Part shown: positions 12,571 to 25,475 of the stretch, piece by piece | Numbering within the stretch: the stretch's first letter is position 1 | How the letters are laid out: each line of letters opens with the position of its first letter | Notes under the pieces: model-generated | Database searches by the model: none | What the model saw: the letters and a program-made list of their open reading frames with translations, nothing else | What the model was told of the DNA's origin: nothing | Position numbers and translations under genes: made by a program | Assembly (NCBI GenBank): GCA_019454045.1 | Contig: SKCR01033450.1 | Coordinates: 34,881-98,880 of the forward strand | Length of the DNA stretch: 64,000 nt | Source: Zanthoxylum bungeanum | Taxonomy: Eukaryota; Streptophyta; Magnoliopsida; Sapindales; Rutaceae | Reading direction: 5' to 3'

Positions 12571-15264
12571 TCTGATGTAAACACTAGAAAGAAATTTGTA
12601 TGCTCCCAATAACCCTTCTATCCCATATGTATTCTCCATGCTTTGATAAAATCAGACAATCTGACTGATATCAAAATCAGAGAACACAAATTTCCAGAAA
12701 GCTCATCCGAGTCTACAATAGGCTCTATAAGTTAATATAGTAAATTGTAATCTTAGCATAATACAAACTCCAGGGCCATTCTAAAACGAACTCTTCAAAC
12801 TAAGTAATCACAATGGATCTCTTATCTGAAGAAACCATTCAGAAATGCCACTTTGTATTTTTTTTAGCTAAAATGTACAATTTAATATCATCATTAACCA
12901 ACAAATCTTAAATTATTCAATCAGTGTGGCTAGAGACAAGTTTCCTCAGAATTTACAATAGATTGTTGAGTATAACTATTCTCACTGTCATACTATAAAG
13001 GTTAAACTTTTAAGAGCTCACTGTGCTTTTGCTGCGTAAACCATTTGCATATCTTATGAACAATTCATAATAAAAGCTCAATCAAGTTCCAAACTTTATC
13101 GTAGTAAGCTATGAACAATCTTAGATATATGGTTTAATGCTAATTTTCGGAATCGATATCAAATATCGTTCCCACTATAAGTTATAAGATAACTTTCTTC
13201 GATAAGAAAACAACATAACTATTAAGTATCAAATACTTTGCAAATGATTCTGACATCCTATTGCACTTATTTGGAAGTAATAAAAGGGTATTTTCATCTT
13301 ATTAATTATATAGTTCCATTTATATTTTATCATCGTATTTGACTTCAATAAGTCAAGACTTTTCTACAATAGTCAACATCCAATGTTACACACTAAGTAA
13401 TAAATAATTTTATTACTCGAGAGCGTAGAAAAGATATTCTATCAAATAGAATGCAATATTCTATTAAATAAAATAAATGATAAACTTCTACTCGTACCTC
13501 CGAGGCGCAAGTAATATCAATTATATAACCATTATATAAAAGATAGATTCAAATCTCAAACATTTCAAGATTCGAATTTTCTACTTATACACATCATATA
13601 CGTAACTGTAAAAACTAATGGAACATTAATTAAAATGATGAATTAGTGTTACTGGAGCATATCCCCAAGAGTATTGAAACTAATTCGGTAACTCTCAATA
13701 TCAAACGAATCAAATCGCATAAGATTCGATTTCTTCCACTAACCAATTCCATCAATATGGAATCGTGGAAGAATAATATTGATGTAAGAATTATTTTATT
13801 CGAATAACCTTAGAACAAATTGCCATAAATTGATATGTTTGATCGTATTAAACATCTTTGAACAATTCAAAGACTCGCGATGAATTTTAAAGATACAATT
13901 TTCAAAACTTCAGATCGAATATCTTTGAACCAGTAAAAATATTTTATCCGCTTTTCATCAGAAACACGTAACTAAGTCACGACAGTTCATCGACTAAGTT
14001 ACGAAGTAAAGAAAACTACCTTAAGTAATTTAAAATTCATTAAATTACATACATACAATGTATTCTTGTCCAATGATAGTCATTGGTTAAATGAGATTTA
14101 GTCACTTTCCCGAATACAATATTCGTTAAATGGATAAGGATATGTGGTGTGATATCATATCATACCATACTTCACCATATGGAATAAGCATCCAATACTT
14201 AAGTGATAAAAGCTTATAAAATAATGTTCTAAGTTATTTACTTAACCGAATATTTTTCTTAATGTTTATCTATTCGTTAATGACACTACTAGTCATTTTA
14301 AAATATGTACCAACTATTTATAAAGAACAAGTAACTATCAAATAGTCGCAAGTTCTGACATCAAATATCGAAACAATCATTCGACAATATTTTAAATAAC
14401 TAGACGGGAGATCTGATATCTAATATCTACAGTTGTCGTATTATGAAAATCAATATTTTCTATACACAACTATACGCATCTTATTTCTTTAGCTTAATTA
14501 TTTAGTTTCAAATTATTTACAACATTTGCAAATAATCGAAAAACAAATAGTGTCTGACATGTGACCTCTGAATGTCACTAAAGCCAAGAAACGTCATTAT
14601 TAGATAAACAATTACCTAATGGGATTTTCTTAATGCCAGTGAATAATCTCGAGACATGAACGAATTCATGTCAATCTTTACTACATAAGAAACTATTCTG
14701 TCTAGAAAGATTATATCATTATCTATTCTAACTAGAACCTATTCTAGAAATCTGCAACCATAATTGAAGTCAGAAAACATATATAATATGCATGTGGTGG
14801 ATAAAAGTTTAATTCTATCAAACTACTAGAATAAGGAAAAACATGAGTAACAATTTATATAATATTACACATTGCATAAGTTAAGGATTTTTAACCTAAT
14901 AGTGCCTCTCATTACTTTACGTAATACCGTAATCCCCAATGGAAATGAGAATTCAATAATTAAATTGAATTCCATAATGAGAATTGGACCCCATGAATAT
15001 ATTTTGACTCACAACTTTGGCACGTTCTCGCCTACGTATATACATTAGGTAGACAACTCATTATCAATCACACTCACTGTGACTTCTGGGTTCAGTCCTG
15101 ATCGTTTCTCGTTATGACAGCTTTGGCACGTTCACAAGGAGGCGTATCAAGGTTAAACTTTTCAATGACAAACTCAAGCTACCGATGTAATCCTGACAAC
15201 TTTGGCACGTTCAGGATTTCCACTTTACAGCCATAACATCATGAAAAATATTTACATACGTATT
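12571..15264 (-). mobile_element. LtrH interior, middle segment (decayed, no usable ORF)
   Basis: About 2.7 kb of AT-rich sequence between two solo-LTR insertions. No open frame of useful length is present. A 'CTTTGGCACGTT' motif recurs near 15014, 15121 and 15200 in the last 270 bases, suggesting a leader region of a - strand element. The TSDs at both ends (GTCAT left, GTATT right) show it was contiguous with 8734-9166 and 17671-17875. Coding capacity appears lost, or the element may be a non-autonomous large derivative. Confidence 0.5.
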
Positions 15265-17665
15265 TGAAGGGGTTATTTAGGGGGTGAATCCGGTAACGCA
15301 GCGGAAGCGGTGAAAATCAGATTTTCAGATTTCAAAACTTTTTCTCGGATTAATTAATAAACATATTTATTTAATATTCCAATAATCAAATTATGAAAAT
15401 AAATTCAATAAAACAATTTTAAGTGAATTTACCGAAATACCCTTGCTTTGTATTTTTGTCCGTTTTAGTCCGAAATTGATCCAATCAATTTTGAATGATT
15501 CTAAATCATTTCTAAGATGAACTTATGATGTTCAAAACATCAAAACACCAAAGCAACCAAAATCCCCAATTTTCCTCTCAAAGCCGTGAGCCTCACTTAG
15601 GTTCAATTTTGTGCATTTTGCACTTTCATGCTTCAAGACACATCCAAATGATATCCAATCAACATGAAACTTTATATGCATCATATACACACATAAATAC
15701 ACAACATATATTAAAACCCCCAAATTTGGAATTAGTTAAGAACCCTAATTTTTCAATTTCCTCAAATTGGACAAATTAGACCAAATACATTAAATCAATT
15801 ACTTCAATCATCATTCTTCCATCCAATCCAAGTCTCAACACAATGAAACAACTCAAGATCAAATCTAGGTCATTTAAGAGTGGGTCAACAACTCTAGAAT
15901 AGCAACATGATTTCATAAACCTTAAAAGAATACATATAACTACAATAGTTACATCCTTTCTTCACCATACATGCTCAACACTTCATTCAAACTTCCATCA
16001 ACAAAAACACAAAGAAATAAAGAAAGAAATTATCTAAGAACAACATATGTTGAAGCCTAGAACCTAAGGAACATATTCCTCTCTAATAGTAAGTTTGAAA
16101 AACTTACTAAATTCCAAGCTTTTTCTTTGATAAGTCTTTCTTCTCTCAAGCTTTCAAAGTTTCTTCAATGGAGTTTGTTTGTATAAAGTGTATTAGGTTA
16201 AATGTTAAATGAAATGAAAATCAATTTATACTTGTGCCATTTTGCCTTTGGCCGAAAATGCCAAGCCAAATACAAGATAAATAAATTTCAATTTCATTTC
16301 AAATTCATTTGGTCAACTTGGACAAATATCTTATAAACAACTTTATTAGATATTTATTTTGGTCAACAAATGCAACTAATGTCATTTACTTTAAATATCC
16401 TAACATAAGATATTATATTTTAATTAATTTAATCATTTAACAATTAAATAATTAATTAATTAATCAAATACAATATATTAAATATATGTATATATATTTA
16501 CATTAAATATTAAAAACATATATTCATTTAGGAAATAAGTCAAATAACTCATTTTGACTATTAATTAATGTGTATTTAAATTAATCAAGTATTAAATGTA
16601 AATACACAATAATTAAGGAAATGACTATCTAGTCTCTTTAGCATGTATCTTGCGTTTAACCATTAAACGACTTTATAAATAATCAATATTATTTATTTAT
16701 GTTGCTCTAGTGCTCAACGAGTATGTTTCATTATTGAGACTCTCTAGGTTCAGGTATATCCGTCACAAAATCTAATTTCGTGTCCATAATCTATCCACCC
16801 GTAGATTATGATGATCACGGATAATCTCGCTGAACCATACAGGTCGAGGTCATCGCAAATGTATATTCATCCGTCACAGGTATCCGGATAAATCCCAGAG
16901 ATATAGATGCAAACGTCAAATCTCTATCGGGACTATCCAGTCGACTATTCTATTAGCAATCTCAAAAAGAATGTTTAGAACTAGCTTCTAAACTTACCAC
17001 GGGCCCATGGTTTTATCTGATTGCTAATCATATGGACTACCTATGCTCTGGTACACAGAACTGACGGATCCTATCTTGATACTCATAGGACACCCTGAGG
17101 ATCTATCTACACCCAACGAACAGGCGGAGGTCTGATCTAAATAGATCGGTGACGTGACTGCCATCTAAGTGTAGAAGATGTCTCATGTGCCCACAATGGC
17201 ATCTCAAGTCTAAGAATCACAAGTGCTACTCAACCCAGAAGATTCTTATTGACGCTGGTGTACCATCCATTAAGAATCTTCGGTGAGTCGTTCAGTGTTT
17301 ATCCACTATAAACACCTACACGTCTATACTAGTCTCCAAGACTTATGGTTCATTGAGAAACCATTGGAATCATATATTCCAGTATACGACATGTACTGGT
17401 CTCAACGGGTTTACTATACTGACCAAGTAGTGTAAACCTTGACCAGGAACTGTCTGAGAATGACAACGTCATGATACGACTCAATGTCCATTGCGACGCT
17501 TTTGCAACTGTACCATGACTAATCATTCTAAGGTCATTACGTCTTTACCATATAAAAGATTAGATTATATTAGAAACTGCATATATTATTACTGATAATA
17601 ACGTTTACATAAGTATTTAACAAAAATACAACCGGGAATTGGCGCTCTGAGCACCAACCCCTACA
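15265..17665 (-). mobile_element. LtrH-family solo LTR, 2401 bp, TSD GTATT
   Basis: On the + strand it reads TGAAGGGG...CCCCTACA and is flanked by GTATT at 15260-15264 and 17666-17670. It aligns with the LTR at 17876-20448 plus 30665-30840 and with 59481-61143, for example in 'GCTCAACGAGTA', 'CGAGGTCAT' and 'CCCAGAGATATAGAT'. An imperfect inverted repeat (TTGGCGCTC / GAGCACCAA, 17639-17657) marks its 5' end on the - strand. Short open frames near 15530-15780 look incidental. Confidence 0.88.
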
Positions 17666-17670
17666 GTATT

Positions 17671-17875
17671 GACAAGGTGGACGAAGAAACAAGTATTCCT
17701 AATATTAATCACTTTCTTAAAACCTTATTTAACGAGGATTTCCAACAAAGATGCTTTTACTTTATTTAATCAAATTAAATAAACACATGCATGTATTAAG
17801 TAATGATTAATTAAACATTGAATTTTAAAGGGCTAATCAATCGGGTGCCCAGGATCAAACATGGCTCTGTACCAT
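17671..17875 (-). mobile_element. LtrH leader with primer-binding site
   Basis: Sequence between the solo LTR and the host LTR. Read on the - strand, 17874-17861 is TGGTACAGAGCCAT, close to the initiator-Met tRNA site TGGTATCAGAGC common in plant copia elements. That fixes the orientation (interior to the left) and suggests a copia-type element. Confidence 0.6.
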
Positions 17876-20448
17876 TAATCACATAATCATTGTTAATTCG
17901 CATATCTTTCGCTTTGTTTCAATTGTTGTAATCAATCTAATATTTCATAGTTTAAAATTTTTAAACTTACAAATAAATTATTTAATATCCATATTAATAA
18001 TTCATTAATATTTCACCTAAATATATTTATCCGATATCATATAACGACATAAATAACATAGAAACACCGCGAAACTTTTGCGAAAATGTTTTTCCACAAA
18101 ATAGCATAAAATGCATTTCCGGCCGAACCGACCAACCATGGGGACTGCCCAGGTCAACCTCAAAAACATTTGGACAGTTCATGGGCTGCCCAAACAGTGC
18201 CCAGTTCACTGTTTGGGCATCTGTTACCCGGTAACGTCATTTTTCACCGTTTTCAAGTATTTTCACTCTGAAACAATTTCCGATAAATATTTTTCTTGGG
18301 CAATTAAAATAAACCAATTTATTATAATTACTCAATAAATAAAAACTAAATTTTTACCTGAAAAATCATATTTATCATTAATTATCGTGAGACCTATAAA
18401 ATTTGCAAATTTTACATTTTAGTCATAAAATGGTCAAATATAATTTTAGATGATTCCAAATCATTTTTAAAATGATTCTTAACATGTTCAAAACATGAAA
18501 AACAAAATTTTCAACTCAAACCCCTCAATTTCTTCAAATTGTTGAGAGGGTCCCAACTTTTTTCATTAATTATGATTTAGCCCCAATTGTTCAAAACATG
18601 TCAAGATCAAATCAAATTAATCCCAAATTTGATGTACATCATATATACATCAGAATATGCAACATATATGAAAATCGCTAAAATTGGATTAGGCTAGGAA
18701 TCCTAATTTCTCAAATTACTTCAATTGTTCATTTTACACTAAATTGAAAAAAATTCAACACTTTAATCAATCCAATACCACACAATCAAGTCTCACCATT
18801 ATGAAACAACTCAACTAGGTTATTTTTGAATAACTAAGCAACTGTAGAATGACAACTTTGATTACTAATTAATCAAATAAGCTTAATTACTCTTAATAAG
18901 CTTATTATTTAATCACAGATGCTAATCACATCCAACAAGCTTTAAACATATATAATTACAAACCCAAAGAGTAGAGACATCAACTTAGCAACACAAATTG
19001 AAGTTAAGATTAATTGAAATAATTTTAATGTAGAAGAAAGTGTGAAAAACTTACAAAATCTCCAAGATTTGCTTTGGTTTTCCTTTATTTCTTCAACAAA
19101 TGCTCTCAACTCTCTTTGTAAAATATTTGTTAAACTTGTCTAAGTGTTGAAAAATAAAAAACAAAATAATTTTGTTAAAATTCCCACTTGGCCGAATTCA
19201 TGAACCAAAAAATCAAATAACAATATTTAATTTTACTGTAATTTCATTAGTCCACAATTCACTTTAATAAAGTAACACTTTATCTTTAATAAAGCAAATC
19301 ATAATGTGTTCCAATGATAACATGCCATTTCCTAATGAAATCATTACTAAAGAAATTTATTTTATTAATTAATTTAATTATTTAACAATTAAATAATTAA
19401 ATAATAAATATAAAATCAAGTATTAATGTGTATCACACTTTGATATTTTATTAATGTGTATTTAATAAAATCAAGTATTAAATATAACTACACATTAATT
19501 TGGAAATGACCGTTAGGTCCCGATTGCATGTATTTTTCGTTTAATAATTAAACGAGTCATAAATAATCAGTATTATTCATAACAGTTTCTCTAGTACTCT
19601 ACGAGTATATCTCATTAGTAAGACTCTATAGATTCATGAATATCCGTCACGAAATCCAATTTCGTGTCCATAATTCACCCATCCGTAAATTATGATAACC
19701 ACAGATAAACTCGTTGAATCATACAAGTCGAGGTCATTGCATACGTATAATCCCTTCGTCATAGGTATCCAGATTATCCCAGAGATATAGATATAAACAT
19801 CAAATCTCTATAGGAATAATCTCGTCTACGTATCTATTAGCAATCTCTAAATAACATTTGGAACTCACTTCTGAAGTATACTATGGCCATAGATATAACA
19901 GATTGCTAATCAATTATAGACTACCTATGCTCTGTACACAGAACTGATAGATCATTTCTGGATACTCACAGAATATCATGAGCATGAGTCTACACCCAAT
20001 AAATTTGCGGAGGTCTTATCTAAATAGATAGGTGACGTGACTGCCATCTAAGTATCGAGGATAACTCATATATCCACAGTGGTATCTCAAGTCAAAGAAT
20101 CATTATGCTACTCAACCCGAGAAGATTCCTATTGACGTTGGTGTACCATCTATTAGGAAATATTTAGTGAGTCGTTCAGTGTTTATCAAATAAACACCTA
20201 CACGTCTATATGAGTCTCCCAAAACTTATGGTTCATTGGGACAAACCATTGGACCAAGTCTGATATACGACATGTATTGGTCTCAACAGATTTTACTAAC
20301 CGACCCGTGTCAGTAAATCTTGACCAGGAACTTAATTTAAGGATATACAACTTATAATGACACTTCCCAATGTCAATTACAAACTATGTTGTAATTGTGC
20401 ACTACGTTGTAAATCCTGGGATCTTTGTCTAATATATATATATATCAC
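17876..20448 (-). repeat. LtrH 5' LTR, left part (interrupted by TatA)
   Basis: This aligns with the LtrH solo LTR, including the shared runs 'GCTCTGTACACAGAACTGA', 'GTGACGTGACTGCCATCTAAG' and 'GAGTCGTTCAGTGTTTATC'. TatA entered at 20448/20449 and the LTR resumes at 30665-30840. A perfect 13-bp inverted repeat (18187-18199 with 18207-18219, 7-nt loop) sits in a block of 'CTGCCCA' and 'CAGTTCACTG' motifs at about 18140-18220. The left limit is approximate because the terminal CA is degraded. Confidence 0.75.
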
Positions 20449-21140
20449 TGTGGATGCTGGATTTCGGCCGAGGTCCATAATCGAGAATTTGTAGGTTGGG
20501 GCACTAGCGATCCTGCAAAACAAAGGTAGAGTGAACGGGAGTAAACTACCCACCGGTGTGGTGGGTGTTGGGGGCACTCCGACGCTCAACTCAGTAGTAT
20601 GAAATGAGCAGTGAATAAGTAAAATGTGAAAGCAAGGTTTGCTATTACCTTAACCTTCTTTGGGTGGTCGTGATGGCGAAGGAAAGTGTTTAGGAAATCT
20701 GAAGCTCTGAGAGCTTGTGTCAAAGAATAGAGGCTTGTATGAGAGTGGAGAAGCTTGAATGCCTTACACTCCAAATTCTGCTACTATTTATAGTTGGAGA
20801 AATATGATTTCTTTAGTTTAGTACATGGGAACGGGGTCCCCATAACATGTTTAAAACGTAAACTTTCGGTGATCATGAATCTCTGCATGTGGAGGATACG
20901 TATCATGTTTGGGAAAAAAGGGAAATAGTTGGTAACGATTTGTGGTATGTTTATATTCTGTTTCTTGGCTTGACTTTATGTGTTAATCTTTATCTGCAAG
21001 TGGAATAAGTTTTCTTTAGGCTTTACCCTGGGCTTTTTGGTATTCAGACTCTCAATTGGATCTTTGTCTATGGGCCTTATTCGGTATTGGGTTCGAAGTG
21101 AAAAGACGGTTTTACCCTCATCCCAATTTTGGCCCGTACA
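20449..21140 (-). repeat. TatA 3' LTR, 692 bp
   Basis: On the + strand it runs from TGTGGATGCTGG to GGCCCGTACA. Its partner is 29967-30659. The polypurine tract in sense is AGAGAGTAGGGGACAAAT, complementary to about 21141-21158. Confidence 0.92.
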
Positions 21141-21379
21141 ATTTGTCCCCTACTCTCTAAGTCGAAAAGTCTTTTGATTTAGAGAGTACTTCTATATATG
21201 TGTCGTATGAAACAAAATGTAAGAGCATGTGCCAAGAATGCATGGCTGCAAGCATTACCTTCTATCGTCTGTGTCAATACATGGTTCAACATGGTTGCTA
21301 AAGTCTCTTACATATTTGAACAGCCGTATAATCTTTGGCGTTTTCTATATATGCAGTTCATGCTTCAGGAACTTGATTC

Positions 21380-21720
21380 GTGTCGAGTGAAAACAATTCT
21401 GGTATCTACCTCAATTGGCGTCGTGTCGAATGGCGAGAATAACTTGTTACAAACCTTCCATGGATGTCGTGTCGAATGAAAAAGCAACGTTTACTAACAT
21501 TACACTCGACGTGGTGTCGAATGGTTATGCAACTTGTATCAGACATTGCTTAAATGTCGAATAAAGTGATTGCACCATTGATATCAACCTCACACTTGAT
21601 GTAGTGTTGAGTAATTACATTACACATGTTTAGATTTCCGATGTTGTCGTGTCAAATGGGAATGCCACTGGTGGAAAGCATTTCATTGATGTCGTGTCGA
21701 GTGCGAAACATTTTATTGTG
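21380..21720 (+). repeat. Dispersed GTCGTGTCGAATG motif series in the TatA 3' region
   Basis: The phrase GTCGTGTCGAATG and variants (GTGTCGAGTG, GGTGTCGAATGG, TAGTGTTGAGTA) recur about seven times at roughly 45-65 base intervals near 21379, 21419, 21466, 21512, 21602, 21645 and 21693. The shorter GTCGAATG/GTCGAGTG continues through the following antisense gene. It lies between the polypurine tract and that gene, where Tat elements carry variable repeats. Confidence 0.65.
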
Positions 21721-22148
21721 ACAAGCCGGGTTGTAATTCTTATCTCCATTTGACAACACCAAATTAAAGGATTCTAGATTTTCCACGTGTCATTAAATGA
21801 AGTAAACCCTAATGCGAATAACGAGGCACCTTTTTGGTGGGAAAATGAAGCGCCAAAATATAGTATAAGAGAGACCTCATGGTTTTATTTACTTCATTCA
21901 CAAAGATCCATGAGTTGGGAGAAAAGCTTCAAGGCTCCAAGGTATCCTTCTAAAAATTTCTTCGTGTTCTTCTTTTACTTTGAATGTTCATAGAGTAGCT
22001 TCAAACTGTTCTTAGCCAAATTAGGTTGTATGATCTTTTGAATTGTAGTGTTGTTGGTGGATTTTTGTTTGTAGATTTGAGTAGGAGTTTGATCCATAGG
22101 AAACCAATTTTCTAGAAATTATTTTTTTGTATGTTCGTCGAGTGAAAG

Positions 22149-24353
22149 ATGTCGAATGGAGAATCCTTAGAGAGCTTGGGAGCTCAAATAGATAAATATG
22201 TTGAAGTATCCTCAAGTGAGTCGAGTGAAGATAGATCACTTCGGGAATGGTCGCATCAAGATCTTACTGTGGTCGGTCCAGTTATGGTATTGTCGCATGA
22301 AACTCCTATGGATGCAATACCTCTTAGGACTTTATCAGCTGTGGGAGAGTCGAGTGAGATAGTTAGCACCAGTGAACCAACGAACTTGCTAACTAAGAAC
22401 CCTATTAGTCGTATGACAGAAAGATCACTGAGGGAAGTTAGGTGTAAATATAGATTCACTGACTTTATGGAATTGAAATTACCCTTGTCGACTGAGTGAA
22501 TAAACTACAAAATCCCCGAATGGATTGGGTTTTATGAACGACCTTTTGCTGATGGGCGTAGATTCCCTATTCCGAGATTAGTCTGGGAAGTTTTGGACCA
22601 TTATGAGATTGCTTCTTCTCAGTTTATGCCAAACGCTTGGAGGATCTTGTTGTCGATTGAATGTTTGGCTTTTGAATTAGGAGTGGTTTTTGAGGTGAAG
22701 GATATAGTATTCACATACTACTTAAATGAACATTTATCTGAGAAAGGGAGATATACTCTGTATCTTCGTCAAAAGAAGGAACACTTAGTCACAGGGCTTC
22801 CAACAAATGATAGGGGGAACTGGCAGTTAGATTATTTCTTTGTGAGGGGTGAGAGTATGTTTGGATCGGCTAGAATGGGTCATATCTTAGAGTATTGGAG
22901 TTTAATTAGTGAGTATCATACCTTTTTATTTGTAATATCTCATGAATGCGATTGTCGTATGAAGCTAACAAGTTGATTACTTGTTCTGCAGGTCCGTTTC
23001 GAAACGGATTGTATGACAAAACCCCCCAGATCATATCTAATACTAAAGCTCTTATTGCTCTTCCAGTCGAACAACGAGATTGGAGAATCGTCTTGGTAGA
23101 AAAGAGATTAAGGGCGACTTTAGTGTGTAAAGAAATCTTCGAATCAGAAGGTATATCTACCCCTTTGGCACTTTGTAAACACGTATTGGCAGTCATCTAT
23201 TGTACTTGATCGATTCGAGAATTATACGGAAATGAATTTTTTATAAAGCCTTTAACTCCAAAGGAAATTTTATGCGCATAGGATATAATGTCAGGACCCG
23301 TTAAGGTATCTTCTATTGATGAGTTGAAGAATCGTAAGAAGGCTAGGAAGCTTAAGGTGAAGGAACCAGAGGTTGAGGTTCCTGAACTAAAACAAGCGGC
23401 GTCGATTGGAACTCCTAAGATTTAGGGGCAGTCGACTGAAATGGTTGTCAAAGGAGCAAAAATGAAAGCTTTTGAAATTGAAGAGGACATTGATAATATC
23501 ATTGTAAAAATTCCATCAGGGTCGACTGCTATCTCGGACCCGTCAAGCCTTAATCCTTTCATTAAGAAGCTCTTGCTGGAGGAGGATGAACAAAGGTTAT
23601 CCAATATTGGTCCCGTTGAAACAATGAAGAAGGCTGTGGCTCTGACTTATCAAGTAAGTAAATAAACTCAAAATGTATTTTATAAATTTTGTCGAATGTT
23701 GTCTAACTTAATGTTTTTCTCAGGCAATGAAGTGTAACTTATATATGCAACAATACGTCGAGTCGAATCAGAGGAAGCAAAGGGAGATGGAGAAGTCGGT
23801 GGCTGCGATGAAAAATGAGGTGGCAGGATTGAAGTCAGCGTTAGAAAAGAAGAGTAAAGAGATGGAAAAGGAGTTGAAGGAGGCGAGGGCTACTCTTAGG
23901 CTGGAGAGGGAAGTTTCCGAGGCTACAATTGAAGGTTATAAAGTTGCACTCAACAATGTGAGGAAGGAGAATTGAGAATTAGTTGAGCAGATTGAATGGA
24001 TTGCTCTCGAGTCCATGATGAGAGAAAAGAGTAATCTGATGAAGGATTTCCTTAAATGAAAAACCGTCGCATGGGAACCACATAAGTGGATTCGAGAGTA
24101 TGATCGACTAGTGGCAAGGCTTTCTTCATCCAACGAATGTGATGTGGAAGGGAATGTGGAAGAAGTCGAATCCAATGAGGTTGGGAAAAAAATTATTGGT
24201 GCTGAGGAGGCGATTGGAGTTGAAGATAAGGAGAAGAAGAGTGAAGAAGCTGGTCGAATGGAGGTTGAGTCTGCTAGACAAGTTGAAGAAATTCATGCTT
24301 CTGAGGTCAAAGTTGCTGCTGATGTTATCCCGGAAGAAGTTTTGAAAACTTAA
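22149..24353 (+). pseudogene. TatA antisense additional gene (aORF), three exons, PF04195-like plus coiled coil
   Basis: A gene antisense to gag-pol. Exon 1 is 22149-22908, intron 22909-22991 (GTGAGT...TGCAG), exon 2 22992-23653, intron 23654-23723 (GTAAGT...TCTCAG), exon 3 23724-24353; the introns are phase 1 and phase 0. One reading frame of about 684 codons runs through all exons, broken only by stops at 22497, 23207, 23279, 23423, 23973 and 24057 and with no frameshift. The part around 22525-22850 (motifs 'WIGFYERPFADGRRFP', 'LSIECLAFELGVV') resembles the putative gypsy-type transposon family PF04195. Exon 3 is a Lys/Glu-rich coiled coil. Function in the family is unknown. Whether transcription begins at this ATG is not shown; a TATA-like TATAGTATAA lies near 21859. 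Confidence 0.75.
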
Positions 24354-24692
24354 ACCGTTTGTAATTTTTATGTTACCTTTTTATATTTTGAACATTGAAA
24401 CGGTTAAATGGTATTTTGGGATTATTTACAAATAAGCTTTGTTATTTTGTCGAATCATATTGCATAAAGCAGTAATCTTTCTACAAACTTAAACAAAATC
24501 ACACATACATTACCGGTAGAATCGTTTAATGTGAATCGCATTCCAACAATTGTGAATTTGTCTCCCCTCCGTCGTTTGTAATTTGTAGGCTCCATATCCA
24601 ACGACCTTTGTGATGACGTATGGACCTTCCCAATTTGGTCTTAATTTACCATCTCCAGCTTCTTAGGTATTCTGGAAAACTCTTCGTAATAC

Positions 24693-25475
24693 CTAATCCC
24701 CTTCCTTGAATGTTATGCTTCTGACATTTTTGTTGAAGTATCTGGTCATTCTTTGTCGATGTGATGCTAGTCGAATGAATGCACGATCTCTCAATTCATC
24801 AATTGTATCAAGGTTTAAATTTATAAGTTGTCGATTCGAATCATCACTGAGCCATTGGTAGCGTGGAGATGGAATGCTTTCTTCAGTTGGTATCACTGCT
24901 TCTGTTCCAAACGCCAGAGAGAAAGGAGTTTCCCCTGTAGAAGAACATATAATTGTTCTGTAGGACCACAAGACTCCAGGAAGTTCATCTACCCATGATC
25001 ATTTTGCTTTTTCCAACCTTTTCTTTAAAGTGTTCAAAATGGTTTTGTTGGAAGACTCGGCTTGACCATTAGCTTGTGGGAAGCGTGGGGTTGAAAAACT
25101 TAATTTAATTCCCCAATTTTTGCAGAAGTCTTGGAAATGATGGCTGATGAATTGTGAACCATTATCGGTCACAATCTCTCTAGGAATGTCGAATCGACAT
25201 ATGATGTTCTTCCAGACGAACGATTGAACTTCTTTATCTCGTATCTTGGCAAAAGAGTCTGCTTCTATCCACTTTGAATAGTAATCTGTTAAAGCAAGCA
25301 TGTAGACTCGTTGTCCCGGGGCTGTTGGGAGTTTCCCTACTATATCCATTCCCCATTTCATGAATGGCCATGGGGATAAAATAGGATTTAACTTCTCAGT
25401 AGGAAGGTGTGAAGCTAGGGCAAACCTCTGGCATTTCTCACATTTCTTTGTGTAGTTTGCCGAGTCAATTCTCAT
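24693..25475 (-). pseudogene. TatA integrase
   Basis: This gypsy integrase would insert the element's cDNA into host DNA. In the upstream frame (24999-25475), a zinc-finger half 'CEKCQRF' is followed by the catalytic core: Asp44 in 'GMDIVGKLP', Asp104 in 'VTDNGSQF' and Glu140 in 'NGQAESSN', so the D,D(35)E spacing is intact. The C-terminal part continues in 24693-24971 ('TPFSLAFGTEAVIP', typical of plant gypsy integrases). A stop and a short gap separate the two frames, and the end is cut short near 24693. It follows the second RNase H directly, which is normal gypsy order. The core looks recent and conserved but the copy as a whole is broken. Confidence 0.88.

Noticed and set aside
17639..17665. 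Helitron 3' end (hairpin before a CTRR terminus)
   Set aside because: The expected CTAG/CTGG-type end and a 5' TC are absent, while TG...CA ends with the perfect TSD GTATT fit an LTR.
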